A stretch of 64,000 nucleotides of DNA, from the NCBI RefSeq assembly GCF_042453785.1, contig NC_091677.1, forward strand, positions 7,535,501 to 7,599,500, read 5' to 3'. The DNA comes from Malus domestica (taxonomy: Eukaryota > Streptophyta > Magnoliopsida > Rosales > Rosaceae). Of the stretch, positions 12,696 through 27,200 are shown in pieces. The position numbers were made by a program, and so were the translations under genes. Position 1 is the stretch's first letter. Each line of letters begins with the position of its first letter. A model generated the notes under the pieces. It searched no databases, was not told where the DNA came from, and saw nothing but the letters and a program-made list of their open reading frames with translations.

Positions 12696-15600
12696 TGGCC
12701 TCAGAGCTTTGTTATTGATCTTACAACTTTCGGGGCGTAATCTGTGCAAGATAAGATCTTTGGGAGCACCAACGTAGTGTCTTCTATAACAATAATCAAC
12801 AAACAATTCTGGAAATGAAAGGATCCAGCAGTAGCAGTGAGCTAAAAGCTCCAGTCTTTGATGGGGAGAATTATGATTTTTGGAGAATAAGAATGACAAC
12901 CATTTTCAAATCCTATGATCTATGGGATATGGTTCAACATGGGTATGAACTACCTGAGATGGAGATCGATGCTCTAGAGGAGGATCTCACAGAAACACAA
13001 CTCAAAACACTGAAGCAGAATCGGATGGAGGATGCTAGAGCACTTGGAATCATTCAAGGTGCTGTCTCAGACACCATTTTTCCGAGGATAGCAAATGAAG
13101 AGACTGCAAAGGGAGCTTGGGAAGTTTTACAGCAAGAATACAGAGGAGACACCAAAGTTAGAAAGGTAAAACTTCAGTCCCTTAGAAGAGATTTTGAGTA
13201 TACAAGAATGAGGGAAAATGAGCTGTTAAAAGACTACTTCACTAGGCTGTTTGATGTTGTAAACAAGATGAAAACATATGGTGAGGAACTGCCTAATGAA
13301 AGAATTGTCCAAAAACTGTTGATTAGTTTGACTAAACCCTATGATTCAATAGTGAGTGTCATAGAAGAAACCAAAGACACTGAAACTCTCAGTGTACAAG
13401 AGGTGATGGCATCCTTAAGAGCTTTTGATCAAAGGCTCGAGAGGCATGCTGACTCTGCACCTGAGAAAGCCTTTCAAACACTCAATGTTGGATCTAGTAG
13501 TCAAGCCAGTGCAAGCAATCAGAAACCACAGTGGAAGGGCAAAAGCAAGAAATGGGAAGGAAAAGGGTATCACAACTCAAGACCTAACCAAGGCAACAAC
13601 ACCAATGTAGGTCCAAGAACCAAGCAACAATGTAAGCACTGTGATAAATTCCACCTTGGAGAGTGTTGGTTCAAGGACAAACCTAGATGCCACAAATGCA
13701 ACAGGTTTGGGCACATTATGAAGGACTGCAGATCAAAGAATGTGCAACAAGTAAACTGTGCAAATCAAGTGGAAGAAGAAGCAAATGTGTTCTGTGCTTT
13801 CAATGCAAAAATGGAGAGAAACAATGAAGTGTGGTACATTGACAGTGGCTGCAGCAACCACATGACTGCACATGAGTCTTTACTTATTGACATCGATATA
13901 AACTTCACTGGAAAAGTGAAAATGGGTGATGGAAACATTGTCAAAGCCACTGGAAGAGGAACTCTGGTTATCAACACCAAGAAAGGAAGAAGATGTATAA
14001 GGGAGGTGATGCTAGTGCCTGGATTGGATGAGAATCTACTTAGTGTGGGTCAAATGATGGAGCATGGCTATTTCTTACTCTTTGGGGGAACTGTGGTTGA
14101 GATCTATGATGACAGTTCCCTATCAAACTTGGTGACCAAAGTAGAAGTGAAAAACAGAAGCTTTCCACTTGTACTGAAGTACTTAGAAGAAGTGGCAAAG
14201 AAAGCAAGTGTGACAAGTTCTATGAAACTATGGCACAAGAGACTTGGTCATTTAAACATGACAAGCTTACAAAATCTGCAAAAGGATGAAATGGTGCAAG
14301 GTATACCAAAAATGGATCAATGCAATGAAATCTGTGAAGGGTGTGTGTTTGGCAAGCATCACAGAGATTCATTTGAAGCTGGAAAGGCTTGGAGGGCAAC
14401 AAAGCCACTCGAATTGATTCACTCAGATGTGTGCGGACCAATGAGAACAACAACAATCAGTGGAAACAGGTATTTCCTAACCTTCATTGATGATTATTCA
14501 CGGATGTGTTGGGTGTATTTCATGAGGTTCAAGTCTGAGGTATTCACAATATTCAAGAAGTTTAAGGCAATGGTGGAATTGCAAAGTGGATACCAAATCA
14601 AAAGACTAAGAAGTGATAGGGGTGGTGAGTACACCTCACATGAGTTCAATGTATTCTGTGAAGATGTAGGGTTGGAGAAGCAACTCACTGTGGCATATTC
14701 ACCACAACAGAATGGGATTGCAGAAAGGAAGAATAGGACTATAGTCGAAATGGCTAAGTCTATGATGCATGAGAAGAACATGCCTTATAAATTTTGGGGT
14801 GAAGCTGTGAACACCTCAGTGTATCTATTGAATAGGTGTCCTACTAAGGCATTGGAGAAGAAGACTCCATTTGAAGTGTTCAGTGGAAGGAAGCCTTCTG
14901 TGAAGCATCTGAGAGTGTTTGGCTCAGTATGCTACAATCTCATCCCTCATCAACTAAGGCACAAGTTGGAGAAATCAAGTAACAAGGGTGTTTTTGTAGG
15001 CTATGGTACCAGTGAGAAAGGATACAGAGTTTATAATGTATTGACTCAAAAGATAATCCTATCAAGGGATGTTATCTTTGATGAAGACTCAATGTGGAAC
15101 TGGGATACAATGGTAGAGGAAAAGGACAGTGTCTCTCTACAAATTGACCTAAACAAAAGGCAAACAAGGGAGCCTATAGAGACCTCAGTTCAAGAAGAAG
15201 TCACAGATAATGGTGACATACAAGGGACCCCACAGCAAGCTACTATGAGTCCACAATCAAGTCAATCACAGACAACAACTCCTAGTTCAACTCCAGTAAG
15301 ATTGAGAAATCTGGATGAGATTTATGCTACATGTAATTACTGTGTAGTAGAACCAGAAACGTATGAAGAAGCTGAGAAAGACAAAGCTTGGAAGAAAGCA
15401 ATGAAGGAAGAGCTTGAAATGATAAAAAAGAATGACACTTGGGAACTTGTAAATCGACCAAGTGAGAAGCCTGTGATTGGTGTAAAATGGGTGTACAAAG
15501 TGAAGCTAAATCTAGATGGTTCTGTGCAAAAGAACAAGGCCAGGTTAGTGGCCAAAGGTTACTCACAGAAACCTGGTGTAGACTTCAATGAAACCTTTGC

Positions 15601-16892
15601 TCCAGTAGCAAGGTTAGACACCATAAAGACCTTGATAGCACTAGCAGCCAAGAAGGGTTGGAAGCTGCATCAATTGGATGTTAAATCTGCATTTCTAAAT
15701 GGAGTGCTAGAGGAGGAAGTGTTTGTGGAACAACCTCAAGGGTTCACAAATCAAGAGTTTCCAGAAAAAGTGTACAAGTTAAGGAAGGCTCTTTATGGCC
15801 TAAAACAAGCTCCAAGAGCTTGGTACAGTGAGATTGATTCATATTTCATTGAGAAAGGATTTCAGAAAAGTCCTAGTGAAGCTACACTCTACACCAAGAT
15901 AGAAAGCAACAACAGGACACTCATTGTCTCAATCTATGTGGATGATGTTGTCTACACTGGAAATGATGCTGCAATGATGGAAGAGTTCAAGGAAGAAATG
16001 ATGAAGAGGTACGAGATGACTGACCTAGGCCTCTTGCATCATTTTCTTGGCATTGGGGTAATTCAAAAAGCAAGTAGCATCTTTATTCATCAAAAGAAGT
16101 ATGCTGAAACTTTGCTTGAAAAGTTTGGTTTGAAGGGTTGCAAACCAGTTTCTACACCCTTAATTGCAAATGAGAAGCTCAAGAAGGAGGATGGAAGTGA
16201 ACCTGCAGATGCTAGTCTCTATAAAGCATTGTTGGCAGTCTATTGTATCTAACTGCAACAAGGCCGGATCTAATGTTCTCAGCAAGCCTACTTTCTAGGT
16301 TTATGCAGAATCCTAGCAAGATACATATGGGCACAGCTAAGAGAGTGCTAAGATATGTACAAGGAACTCTTGATTATGGGATCAAATATGAGATGGGAAA
16401 GTCATCTATTCTAATTGGATTCTGTGACAGTGACTGGGGTGGCAGTGAGGATGATAGTAGAAGCACATCGGGCTATGCTTTCACTTTCGGATCAGGGGTT
16501 TTTTCATGGGCCTCTGTGAAGCAACAAAGTGTTGCACTGTCCACAGCCGAGGCAGAGTATGTGAGTGCATCAGAAGCTACATCTCAAGCTATTTGGCTAA
16601 GGTTCATACTTAAAGATTTTGGCGAATTGCAAGTTGAAGCCACACCACTTCTGTGTGACAACACCTCTGCAATTGCCGTGACTAAAAACCCAGTATTTCA
16701 TCAGAGAACAAAACACATCAAGAGAAGATATCATTTCATCAGAGAAGCATTGCAAGACAACACAATCAAGCTAATCTATTGCAGCACAGAAGATCAGATC
16801 GCAGACATATTCACAAAAGCACTACCGAAGGAGAGATTCAATTACCTGAGGGGTTTGCTCGGATTGACTCCCAGAAGCAGTTTAGAAGGGAG

Positions 16893-17355
16893 TGTTGGAA
16901 GCTAACCAGCTCCTGGAGTCGAGGAGTCGAAGGCAGCAAGATACTCCCGAGCAAAAGGATGTCATCTGCATCGAAGAAGAAGAAAGAAAATGAAAGGTTC
17001 TAGTCTCCAACGGCTAGTTTTGTTTTTAAATGTTTGTGTAAGTGTGTGAGTGACAAGTGTACACTCCAGATTAAATCATTTAACCCCAAAATGAAGGGTT
17101 AGGATGTAATCTGGAGTAGTAAGGCTTAATGGTTGTTAAAGCCTCTTGTCAATCACCTTTTGTAGAAAGTATGGGTGATGGAAATGCACCATACTCTTGT
17201 GTAAAAATCACTCTACTTATTCAATTAAGTCTGCTGCATTATTAGCACAGCAGAAACCAAATCTCCAAGTTCTTTTCCTTTCAATTTCTCTACTATCCTA
17301 CCCAAGAAACCGTTTCAAACACTCAATCAAAACACAAAACAAACAAACTTTAACA
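16893..17355 (+). repeat. 3' LTR of the Copia element
   Basis: 463 bases, differing from the 5' LTR at a single position; preceded by a polypurine tract and followed by target duplication CTTCA. Confidence 0.96.
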
Positions 17356-17461
17356 CTTCATACCACCAGTGAATTCCCGATACCTGCTTCGATAATCAAG
17401 CACAGACTCTTGGATTAAAATGGGGGTTAAGATGGTAAGTAATGCTAGTATGAGTTTGTTA

Positions 17462-17785
<324 letters not shown>

Positions 17786-17821
17786 TTAATATTTCCAGTA
17801 AGCCATAGGATTGTCAAATTA

Positions 17822-18372
<551 letters not shown>

Positions 18373-19640
18373 TCATAGCTCCTTCAGATCCTTCACGAGT
18401 TTGTCTCTGTCTTCCAAAACATTGTCAACCGTAACAAATCCCAACTGGTACGAAGACAAACCCAAAAAGAAAAATTAGAACTTTTTGTGATGATCATTAT
18501 ATTTCAAACTATAATGCATACATAATGCTAGTGAAAGGAAGAATTATGACTTACAGGGAGCATCACGAAGATCGGCACATAATTTTTTAGCATCGTTTCT
18601 TGATAACTAAGAGAAGTTGCCACCTGCATTGTTGTGTAAGAGAAGATCTTTTAGGGTTTGATTTCTCTAAAACGATGGAGTTTATGCAGTTTTACTACTC
18701 CAGCCTGCTGCCTTTTATAGAACATATATCACTATCTTGATGACCAAAAAAAGAGATAAGCACTTCTTCTGCTGCACCTTATCTTTGCACAAATTATTGG
18801 TAGCCCCAATGGGGGGTCATTTATCATCTAAAATCCACATGCTTATTTTGTTTGCATTCTTATCTGCTATTTGGACCACCTCTGAGAGTCTGATACCATA
18901 TATAGCCCTCAAACAACTTTACAAAACTAGGTCATAGATGCATCATACAAGGAGCATTAAGGTCATTGAACTTACCTACAGCATCATTAATCTTACAGTG
19001 AAAACATAAACTTGCCCTCCTTTCAGCACATGTTCTAGGCTTTTTAAAGATTCAAACTCATGGATTGTTTTTTTGTTTGGTCAATATTTCAAACACATGC
19101 TTCTTGTGTCTGTTTCATGACAAAAACTTATTTATGCCATGCGGCAGTATCTCAAACCAACCACGCACTTTCTTACACGAGTTATTGACTTAAGATACCG
19201 TCACAATAACCCCTTAATAAGGAAGTTCTTCTCTTGTTGCAGCCCTTAAGATTTTTATGAAAGAATTTGTAGATGAGAAGATTGTGAGGAAGTCATTTAC
19301 CTTTCGTTCTGTGGTGGAAATTTCAGATGCAACAGCTCGAGGACTTTGGATTACACTGCAGGAGCGGAAAGCTGGGGCTGAACTGGTTCGTTGCCTCCAT
19401 ACTCTACTTGCTCCCTCTGCACTCTCGAGCACGTTTGAAAGTGGAACATGCGGGCAGAAGAAGCACCTACTGTGATAAGCAGTTACTTTCTCTCCCAAAC
19501 CACTGAGAGCTGTGCTTGTTGTCATGGGGACTATACGTAACGACGATGCTACCACGCTGTAATATTATGGAGCAGAAAAGAGTCCGTGCGACATGAAGCG
19601 TGATGTAGTATGAAAACTCTGGTTTCTTGTTGCCTGCATT

Positions 19641-19650
19641 GATATATAGG
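19641..19650 (-). promoter_or_regulatory. candidate TATA box for the beta-amylase gene
   Basis: CCTATATATC on the minus strand, about 115 bases upstream of the ATG at 19525. Position suits a plant core promoter if the transit-peptide-like exon is the true first exon; no supporting transcript data. Confidence 0.35.
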
Positions 19651-20485
19651 TTATGGTAATGGAAGATTTTCTAGAGAGTTTTGGTTGGAGAGGAAAAGAG
19701 AAGACGGTGGCCACATTATTTTCTGGCCATGCTTATTGTTGTCTTCTCCATTTTTTGTGGACTTGAGAGCATCTGTTCAAAGATAGAAACAAAAAATGCA
19801 TCCGAACAAGAAAATATTGTATTCCTTTGAAAAGTGGTATGCTTTTTCGTTTTTTTGACGAATGATAGGATATTTATTCATAACAAAGCTCCATCACTCC
19901 AATACGTTAGTCACAACTGTTGGTAGATCCACATACCTTTCACTTGCCGTTAATGCATACGGCAACGTGCTTGACAAAGCGTCTCAAGAGCCAAAGCAAC
20001 TAGCTACGACCCACTATTGCTACACAAGAAATTGTCCGATCATTTTCGCTGTTTCGTTGAATGACGGCTATGAAGGAAAGATGCTTGAAAAAATGCTTCA
20101 ATGAGGTTAAGGGTAACATAGGTGGCCAAGAGAAACTAACCAAATTGTTGTGTGAGCTTCATCTTGTTTTTGAGATAAAATATTTCTAGAGCAGCTCTTA
20201 GTCACGACTAGTTATCAAACTCAACATAAATATTCTTCGGCCATACATTCAAGTGAATCAAGCCGGATACATCCTCAATGAAATGGAGACAAGTACCACT
20301 AAATCAAATGTGTTACTTGTTAATTGTGACGTGAATCAATGGTTTGGACATATTGAGCTTAGCTATCATAAATCCAAGATCCAAGTTAGCCAAACCAAAT
20401 CTAGAGGCTCGCAACTAAAAGGCTTCAAAAGCAATGGAGCCCATAGGACAAGATTGTAAATAGGAGGAAACCGAGGGTAAGTTGT
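19651..20485. other. intergenic, no gene recognised
   Basis: Contains an 80-codon frame at 19862-20104 and a 68-codon frame at 20253-20459 with no family motif, no codon bias that I can judge and no splice context. Nothing else supported. Confidence 0.45.
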
Positions 20486-20705
20486 TAAAATCAAGTGATC
20501 CAGCTCAGAGGATTCTTTTCTTGGAAATGTAAGAGATCCCGTGATCATGACCGTTTAGCGTATATTGTGCGATAAAAAATTATTTTAAATTTTAAATTAA
20601 ATATAAATAGTATTTAACGAAAATTGACTGCACGATATATGATAAACGATGATGATTACATGATTTCAAGAAAATGATCCGGCGAGATCCTTTTCCATCC
20701 ATCCA
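20486..20705. mobile_element. probable MITE (imperfect inverted-repeat element)
   Basis: The left arm (about 20505-20572, with TTCTTGGAAATGTAAGAGAT and GTTTAGCGTATATTGTGCG) is an imperfect inverted copy of the right arm (about 20625-20700, with CACGATATATGATAAACG and ATTTCAAGAAAATGATC), around a short AT-rich loop. No transposase. Superfamily and exact ends not resolved. Confidence 0.5.
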
Positions 20706-21358
20706 GCTCCATCCCAAGGGGAATGACATGGCACTCTGGCAGGCAGACAGGATTGGTGGCTCGACTTCCAATATATCCTCTTCAACGGCTTCACTTTATT
20801 GATGCCCCTACTATTACAGATATTAATTACTCCTCACCTAAAATACCCCTATTAGAGCAAAGATACTACAACAATGTCATTCAAGTAAAACTTACATGAT
20901 ACCAGTCGTAACTATAACGGTGTACTCAAGTAGATTATCGTTCCAAACCGCACCATATAAGTTGTTCTATTAAAATAAAATATTATCCGCAAAAGTATAA
21001 AGCCTAAAATATTATCCTACACTGGTATAACTTCATGTGAAATGCGTTCTAATAAAATAATAATGACATCCTGTGTTATTAGTACGACACGCTGGATGAG
21101 GATAAAACCATGCCTTTACCCATATGCTTTCCACTTTCCCATTTACCCTAAATTGGTCTTCACGTGGCCACAATTACTTCTTTCTCCCAAATTCTCAATC
21201 CTTAAAACTCCAAAAATACCCACACACCTTCACTACCCTCACTCTCTCCCTCCGCCTTCTAAGCCATGAAAAGAAGACGACGCAAAACACCCAGCAAATC
21301 CCACCACCACCGCCATTCTCTCCGCCAATCTGTCTGAACTCAAACCCAGCAAACCAAA
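20706..21358. other. upstream region of the proline-rich protein gene
   Basis: Intergenic; the last 150 bases are CT-rich as in plant 5' UTRs. No TATA box or named motif could be assigned. Confidence 0.35.
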
Positions 21359-21865
21359 ATGTGCTATGTGGGGAAAGCAACAAAGATCTTCATTTTTGTG
21401 GTGACAGTGCTGGTGGTACTTGGGCTGGTTTTGGGATTTGGGGTTCTCCGCCACGGCTTCCAAAAATCCCACAAATGCTCCGCCGATTCGTATTCCTGCC
21501 GCCCTCTCTCCTCCCCACCAATTCAATTCCCTAACCCAAATTCCGGTTCGAACCAGCCCATCCCACCAAATTCCGATCCAACTCTGACCCAGCCCAGCCC
21601 ACCTAACCCCAATTTCAACCCGCCTCCTCCGCCTAACCCAGATTTGACCCCGTCTCCGCCGACATCAATCTCAACCCCGCCTCCTCCAACTCCGCCGACA
21701 TCAATTCTAAGCCCACCTCCGCCGACATCAATTCTGAGTCCACCGCCGCCTAACCCAACTTCCGATCCGCCATCTTTTCCGCCGCCTCCGCCGGCTACAA
21801 CGGCGGCGCCGCCATTCAGTCCGCCAAGTGAGGCCCAGGTGACTCGAAGTCCTGCCCGTGTTTAG
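21359..21865 (+). CDS. small proline-rich, membrane-anchored protein
   Basis: Single-exon frame of 168 residues. Residues 1-6 are short and basic-leaning, followed by a strong hydrophobic helix (about 9-29, [20 protein letters not shown]), then two Cys ([10 protein letters not shown]), and from about residue 50 an almost pure Pro/Ser/Thr/Asn tail with SPPPPTSIL-type repeats resembling extensin/proline-rich wall proteins. The helix could be a signal anchor placing the tail outside the cell. Its function is not known to me; no enzyme motif. The tail-coding part and about 480 bases of 3' flank are repeated at 23354-24046. The upstream region and single start codon fit a real gene, but low-complexity frames can arise by chance. 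Confidence 0.6.
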   Translation: MCYVGKATKIFIFVVTVLVVLGLVLGFGVLRHGFQKSHKCSADSYSCRPLSSPPIQFPNPNSGSNQPIPPNSDPTLTQPSPPNPNFNPPPPPNPDLTPSPPTSISTPPPPTPPTSILSPPPPTSILSPPPPNPTSDPPSFPPPPPATTAAPPFSPPSEAQVTRSPARV

Positions 21866-22337
21866 CTGCAATCTCATAGTACAAGTTCAAATTTGGCCCA
21901 ATTTGTTATATATTTTGGAAAGCAGCCGTTTTTATTCTTTTGATTCATATTCTTGGATTGATGATCAATGGGTTGGGTTGGGTTGGGTTGGATTTGTATA
22001 TAAGATGTTTAGTGGACGGATAAGAATCAAACATCGACGTCATATCGATCACAAGATAGCATCATTTGTCATGCAATTCGAGAATTTTAGTGAATTTAGA
22101 CAGTCTCGGTCAGTGTAACAGTGTTTCTTTTTTTTACTATGAATCTGATGACTACTTTTTTTCTTTCTTGTGTGGGTTTCGATGTGTCCGTATGCCTCTT
22201 TGTCAATCAGGTTGACTACGTTGCCCTACTGCTACAATATTTGGATTTTTTTTTTCACATTGCAGTTTCTGTTTTTTATATAGGGTAATGTTGGGTAAAT
22301 CAACTTTTTAGACTAAATTTACAAATTATGTAACGTG
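21639..22337 (+). repeat. direct duplication, copy 1 (3' half of proline-rich gene and flank)
   Basis: From AGATTTGACC in the proline-rich tail to TATGTAACGTGA this stretch matches 23354-24046 with few differences. It is followed directly by an LTR fragment. Confidence 0.9.
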
Positions 22338-23353
22338 AGTAGGCCAAAGTTTATAATAATATTAATGATAGGAAAACCATTTTATTTACGAACATACTAA
22401 CCCCCTGTTTTGAAAACGCATATATATAATACTACATAGTAATTTCTAAAAACCCTACCGGCCATGAAAACGTTCATAAAATCAGTACGTATAAAACCAT
22501 GCTCAGAAATGATAATATAGCCGCCTGAAGGCAAATCCGTAAAACCTCCGTAAATCACATCAATGTTGTACTCTCTAAGGGTATCATAGTTGCCCGAAGG
22601 CAGTACATGTTCATTACCCAAAAGTGAAGCTATACGACACTGGGTTATGCCAATGAAGAAACAAAGTAGGCCCCATCACCCAAAGGTGAAGCTGTACGAC
22701 TCTGGGTTATGCCAGAGAAGAAATATATAACATCACACACCGACACTAGCTGTGGCTAGTAGAGCTGTCTGACACTGGTTTTGCCAGTGAAGTTGGGGGT
22801 ATGGCATAAATATCTCACTCCTCATTCGCCCGAAGGCAATACTTGTCCATCACCCGAAGGTGAAGTTGTATGACATTGGGTTACACCAGTGAAGAAACAT
22901 GGTAGTCCCCATCACCCAAAGGTGAAGTTGTACGACTCCGGGTTACACCGAAGAAGAAATATATACATAGACATCCTCAACTGTGTCCTATGGTCATAGA
23001 CGTCTACATACCCGTGTTGTGTTGATGTGTTGTATGATAACCCGCTAGATAAGTACCGAAAACATATCTCAAAATCTCATCTCAAATTCAGAGCTCAAAA
23101 GCTCAAAGTCTCATCTCATAACTCCATCATAACTCATGTTCCGTAAATAAATCGTATCCACAAATCCATAGAATTTCATCTACGAAAATCCAATAATTTA
23201 TAAACCTTTCGTAAAACATAAATTTGATAAATCGTAATTATCTCGTAAAAGCAATTTAAATAAATCATAATTTCTCCGTAAATCATAAATATAAAAATCA
23301 GCAAAGCATATTATAAATCATGCTCCATTCCTGAAATATGCAATGCATGCAAA
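22338..23353 (-). mobile_element. fragment of the long Gypsy-type LTR family
   Basis: Matches the solo LTR at 28.1-34.4 kb in the same orientation, starting at the GTAGGCCAAAG block and ending at GCAATGCATGCAAACCT, so both LTR termini are missing. Several sub-repeats of CATCACCCGAAGGTGAAG with CGACACTGGGTTA lie at 22560-22960. It sits exactly between the two copies of the duplicated proline-rich segment. Confidence 0.8.
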
Positions 23354-24046
23354 CCTAGATTTGACCTCGTCTCCGCCGACATCAATCTCAACCCCGCCTC
23401 CTCCAACTCCGCCGACATCAATTCTAAGCCCACCTCCGCCAACATCAATTCTCAGTCCACCTCCGCCTAACCCAACTTCCAATCCGCCATCTTTTCCGCC
23501 GCCTCTGCCTGCTACAACAGCGGCGCCACCATTCAGTCCGCCAAGTGAGGCCCAGGGGACTCCAAGTCCTGCCCGTGTAAGGCTGCAATCGCATAGTACA
23601 AGTTCAAATTTGGCCCAATTTGTTATATATTTTGGAAAGCAGCCGTTTTTATTCTTTTGATTCATATTCTTGGATTGATGATCAATGGGTTGGGTTGGGT
23701 TGGATTTGTACATAAGATGTTCAGTGGACGGATAAGAATCAAACATCGACGTCATAAAGATAGCATCATTTGTCATGCAATTCGAGAATTTTAGTGAATT
23801 TAGACAGTCTCGGTCAGTGTAACAGTGTTTTTTTTTTTTTTTACTATGAATCTGATGACTACTTTTTTTCTTTGTTGTGTGGGTTTCGATGTGTCCGTAT
23901 GCCTCTTTGTCAATCAGGTTGACTACATTGCCCTGCTGCTACAATATTTGCATTTTCTTTTTCACATTGCAGTTTCTGTTTTTTATATAGAATAATGTTG
24001 GGTAAATCAAATTTGTAGACTAAATTTACAAATTATGTAATGTGAC
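23354..24046 (+). pseudogene. truncated second copy of the proline-rich protein gene
   Basis: Copy 2 of the duplication: it encodes the Pro-rich tail of the 21359-21865 gene (frame 23343-23660) with about 480 bases of 3' flank but lacks the start codon, membrane helix and Cys pair. Its stop differs, because TTTAGC of copy 1 reads GTAAGG here, so the frame runs on. Few differences between copies point to a fairly recent duplication. Confidence 0.85.
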
Positions 24047-24213
24047 ATTAATGAGAAATAAACACGTTAATTAATATTAAAGTAATAATTTAATCATCAA
24101 TAACCATGTCATTGTTTTACAATATTCAATCTAAATAGTTAGTCTCTCTACCATAATGCTTTGATATATCAATAGTTTGTAAATAACCATCAACGAATAT
24201 GTCTATACCATTA

Positions 24214-27200
24214 GGGTGCGTTTGTTGCATCGGACTGTCTCGGACTGGACTAGCTGCAGGGACTAAGTTGGACTGGCTTAGACTAGACTAAGCTGGACTA
24301 GCTTAGTGAAGCGTTTGGTGCAGTATCGGACTAAGAAGCAGAATAACATAAATATGTGAAAAATGGATCTTTTTTTTTTAACTAAAGAAAATATAATGCC
24401 TAAATAATGTTGAATACCACGCTGTGAAAAATTGTATCAATTGATAAATTTTACACCCAATGTTTGAAACTTGAAGGCCTACTTGAAAATAAATACAATA
24501 AATATTGCACCAAAAGCCATGTGTGAACATATATAAGATATTCTACAAGCAAATGTTACAATAAGAAATAAAACAATAAACTTGATGCAAAAATGTTGTT
24601 AAAGGATGTCTTCGGAAGTCTTGTTGTTATGAGCTGAATTGAGTCTCAAAACTAAGTGTATGGCATTCAAGATTCCCCAAGTTTAGCACAACAACAACTC
24701 CCGTCTCACATAATTCAGGAATGCTAATGAGTCATTTCCATGTAAACCAACAAAAGTCCTTGTTAAATACATAGAAAGTGAAAGCTTCACCTAGAACATC
24801 ACCCATGTCTGCTACACGCAAGTCGTGGCCATCAACACCAACACTGAGAGCCACATGGGCATCGCCAGCTAGAACTCCTGTGACATCACCATTGCCTCCG
24901 ATGAATATCTATACTGCAATCTCTATGCAAAGCCAAAATTGGATAGAGTGAGAACACTAGCATGCATTCAAACTTAATAAACAAAACATACGACCTGACT
25001 TCACATGCATAATAACCATAAGATGTTCTGAGCATACGGATGCAAAGAGTTTAGATTAGCATTGCCATGTCCAAGCTGGACAATGCAAAGCGTTCTAATT
25101 AAGGCAAAATTACAAAAGTAGAAAGTATGAGACTCAAAGCAGAAAATGAAAGGGAAAAGGGAAAATACATGAAAATAACATCTTACCACTACACAAGTAC
25201 GGATGTCAAAAGTAACAGGATACACAGCATTTCCAAATTCAGCTACATCAAGCCCAGAACCAAATCATAAAGCTCATATTGTACAAATAAATAACAAATG
25301 GTCATGTAGCTTTATGCTTAACAATCGTTATAAACGCCAAGTCTCAGGTGTGTGCCTTCTTGAAAACTTAAAAAAAGGTTCAAAGCTTGGAATCAAACAA
25401 ATTAAAGCCACTATTCACGGGATGAAATAAATGAGAGAAATGAATGAACCTATAATAGGCAAAATCTTATTGCACGATTCCAAGAAATGCTTCGTCATAA
25501 TCTCTTTTGATTCAGACTTGACACTCTCCAATTCTTCCAAAGCAGGAGCAAACATAGTCTTCCCCATCTTTCTTTGTTTTGGGTATGTACTTGGTACCTT
25601 TGCTACAAGGCTAGCACGAAATAACTTAAAATCATCCATTCCAGCCTATCTCAAAAGTGTAAAGTTCATGAGCAAATATTTTAACATTTTACAATAACAA
25701 ATGATTTAATAATTCATTGCCTCTTTTTTCTATTTTAAACTTCCCCTTTCTTCAGAGAACCTCAACACGGAAGGAAGGATTTATTGGCTCCTACCAGCTG
25801 AGAAAGGATTATTAAGAGTAAGGAGCCTAGTAAATTATGCAACTGAAAAAAATAACTTACCAAAAACTCGTGATTCTGTTTAAGTAGAGGAGTAAAGAAG
25901 TGCAAAATTTCTCCATGTCTCCCATGACATCACCATTGCCTCCGATCACCTTCAACAACAAGTCTTTTTCGGGAGCATATTTGCTTCCAAGCTATCATTC
26001 CAGTGAACAATTAAGTTAAATTTTCTAACCAATAAAATTTCACTTAAGAGAGTAGTAAAACAATAAATCATAGAGAACAACCAATGATAAGTTGCTGGGA
26101 GTTTTCCGAAATTTCCTCTGTTGAAGCAGTAAGACTATACTAAGAAGCAAGACATTTCTCGAACATGGGAAAACACATAAATGCTTTCGTGTTTAATAAG
26201 TGTAATAGCTTCATGCTTTCATATGAGTTTTGTACTATATACTAAAAAGAAAGAAAACTAGTTTGAGTATATGGAGAACATGGAAATACACTAAAGTGTT
26301 GCCGGGCGAAGTAATTACAAAGCAACTAGGCAAAGCCGGCAACTTGCAGAATATAATTGTCACTAGTGAAGCATAGAAATAGGACATTCAAAGGGAAAGA
26401 TTAGTACGAATAATCCTAGGTCACCAAATAAATGAAGGGGAATCAAAGTCAGTATAATTTTTTCATCATGCCATTTTATCAGGGTCTTGGCATAGGCATT
26501 ATAAACAGCTCGAATCGTAACCCAATCTAGAGGATGCTCCCGTAAGTTCCGAAATAGCTCTACCAAAAAATCCATGTATCTGAAAATAAATCAAGAGTAG
26601 TATGAAAAATGTGATGTATCGCATTTTGACAAAGTGCAGAGGTGGTTCTAAAGCCAAAAGAAAATAATCTGAGTTTATGATTCTATCGTGTACCTTGTGA
26701 GCCAAACAAGAGAAACGGAGGTACTCTTGAAAAGAGTATTTGTTTTGACATCATGGTTCACCAAACTGTACAAGTATTCGAACTTGGAAGGATTGGATTG
26801 ATATATTCTTTCCATTGGCTACACACAGGAAAAAGTGCAGAGAGTGAGTATAATAACATGCATTCAAACTCAAGAAACAAAATATATATCATATGTATAT
26901 AGATTATACCCACAAGACAAAGACAAAGACGAGCCGATTTTCTCCATAATGACAAAAGCAAGCATAAGGTAGTAAAAACTTGCAGCGAAAATAAAAGGAG
27001 AAAATAAATGAAAATAGCATCTCACCACTGCACAAGCAAAGATGGATGTCCTAACACGATTCAAAGGTTCTTCAAATTGAACTGGATCAAGGCAAGAACC
27101 AAAGTCAGGAAGTTGATCGATGTTATACATATAAAAAATCACATGGGTATGTAGCAGCAAGCAACGAGGTTCAACACTTCAAATGAAAGTTACACACACA

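Noticed and set aside
23318-23776. 152-codon Gly-rich minus-strand frame
   Set aside because: Antisense of the duplicated proline-rich tail.
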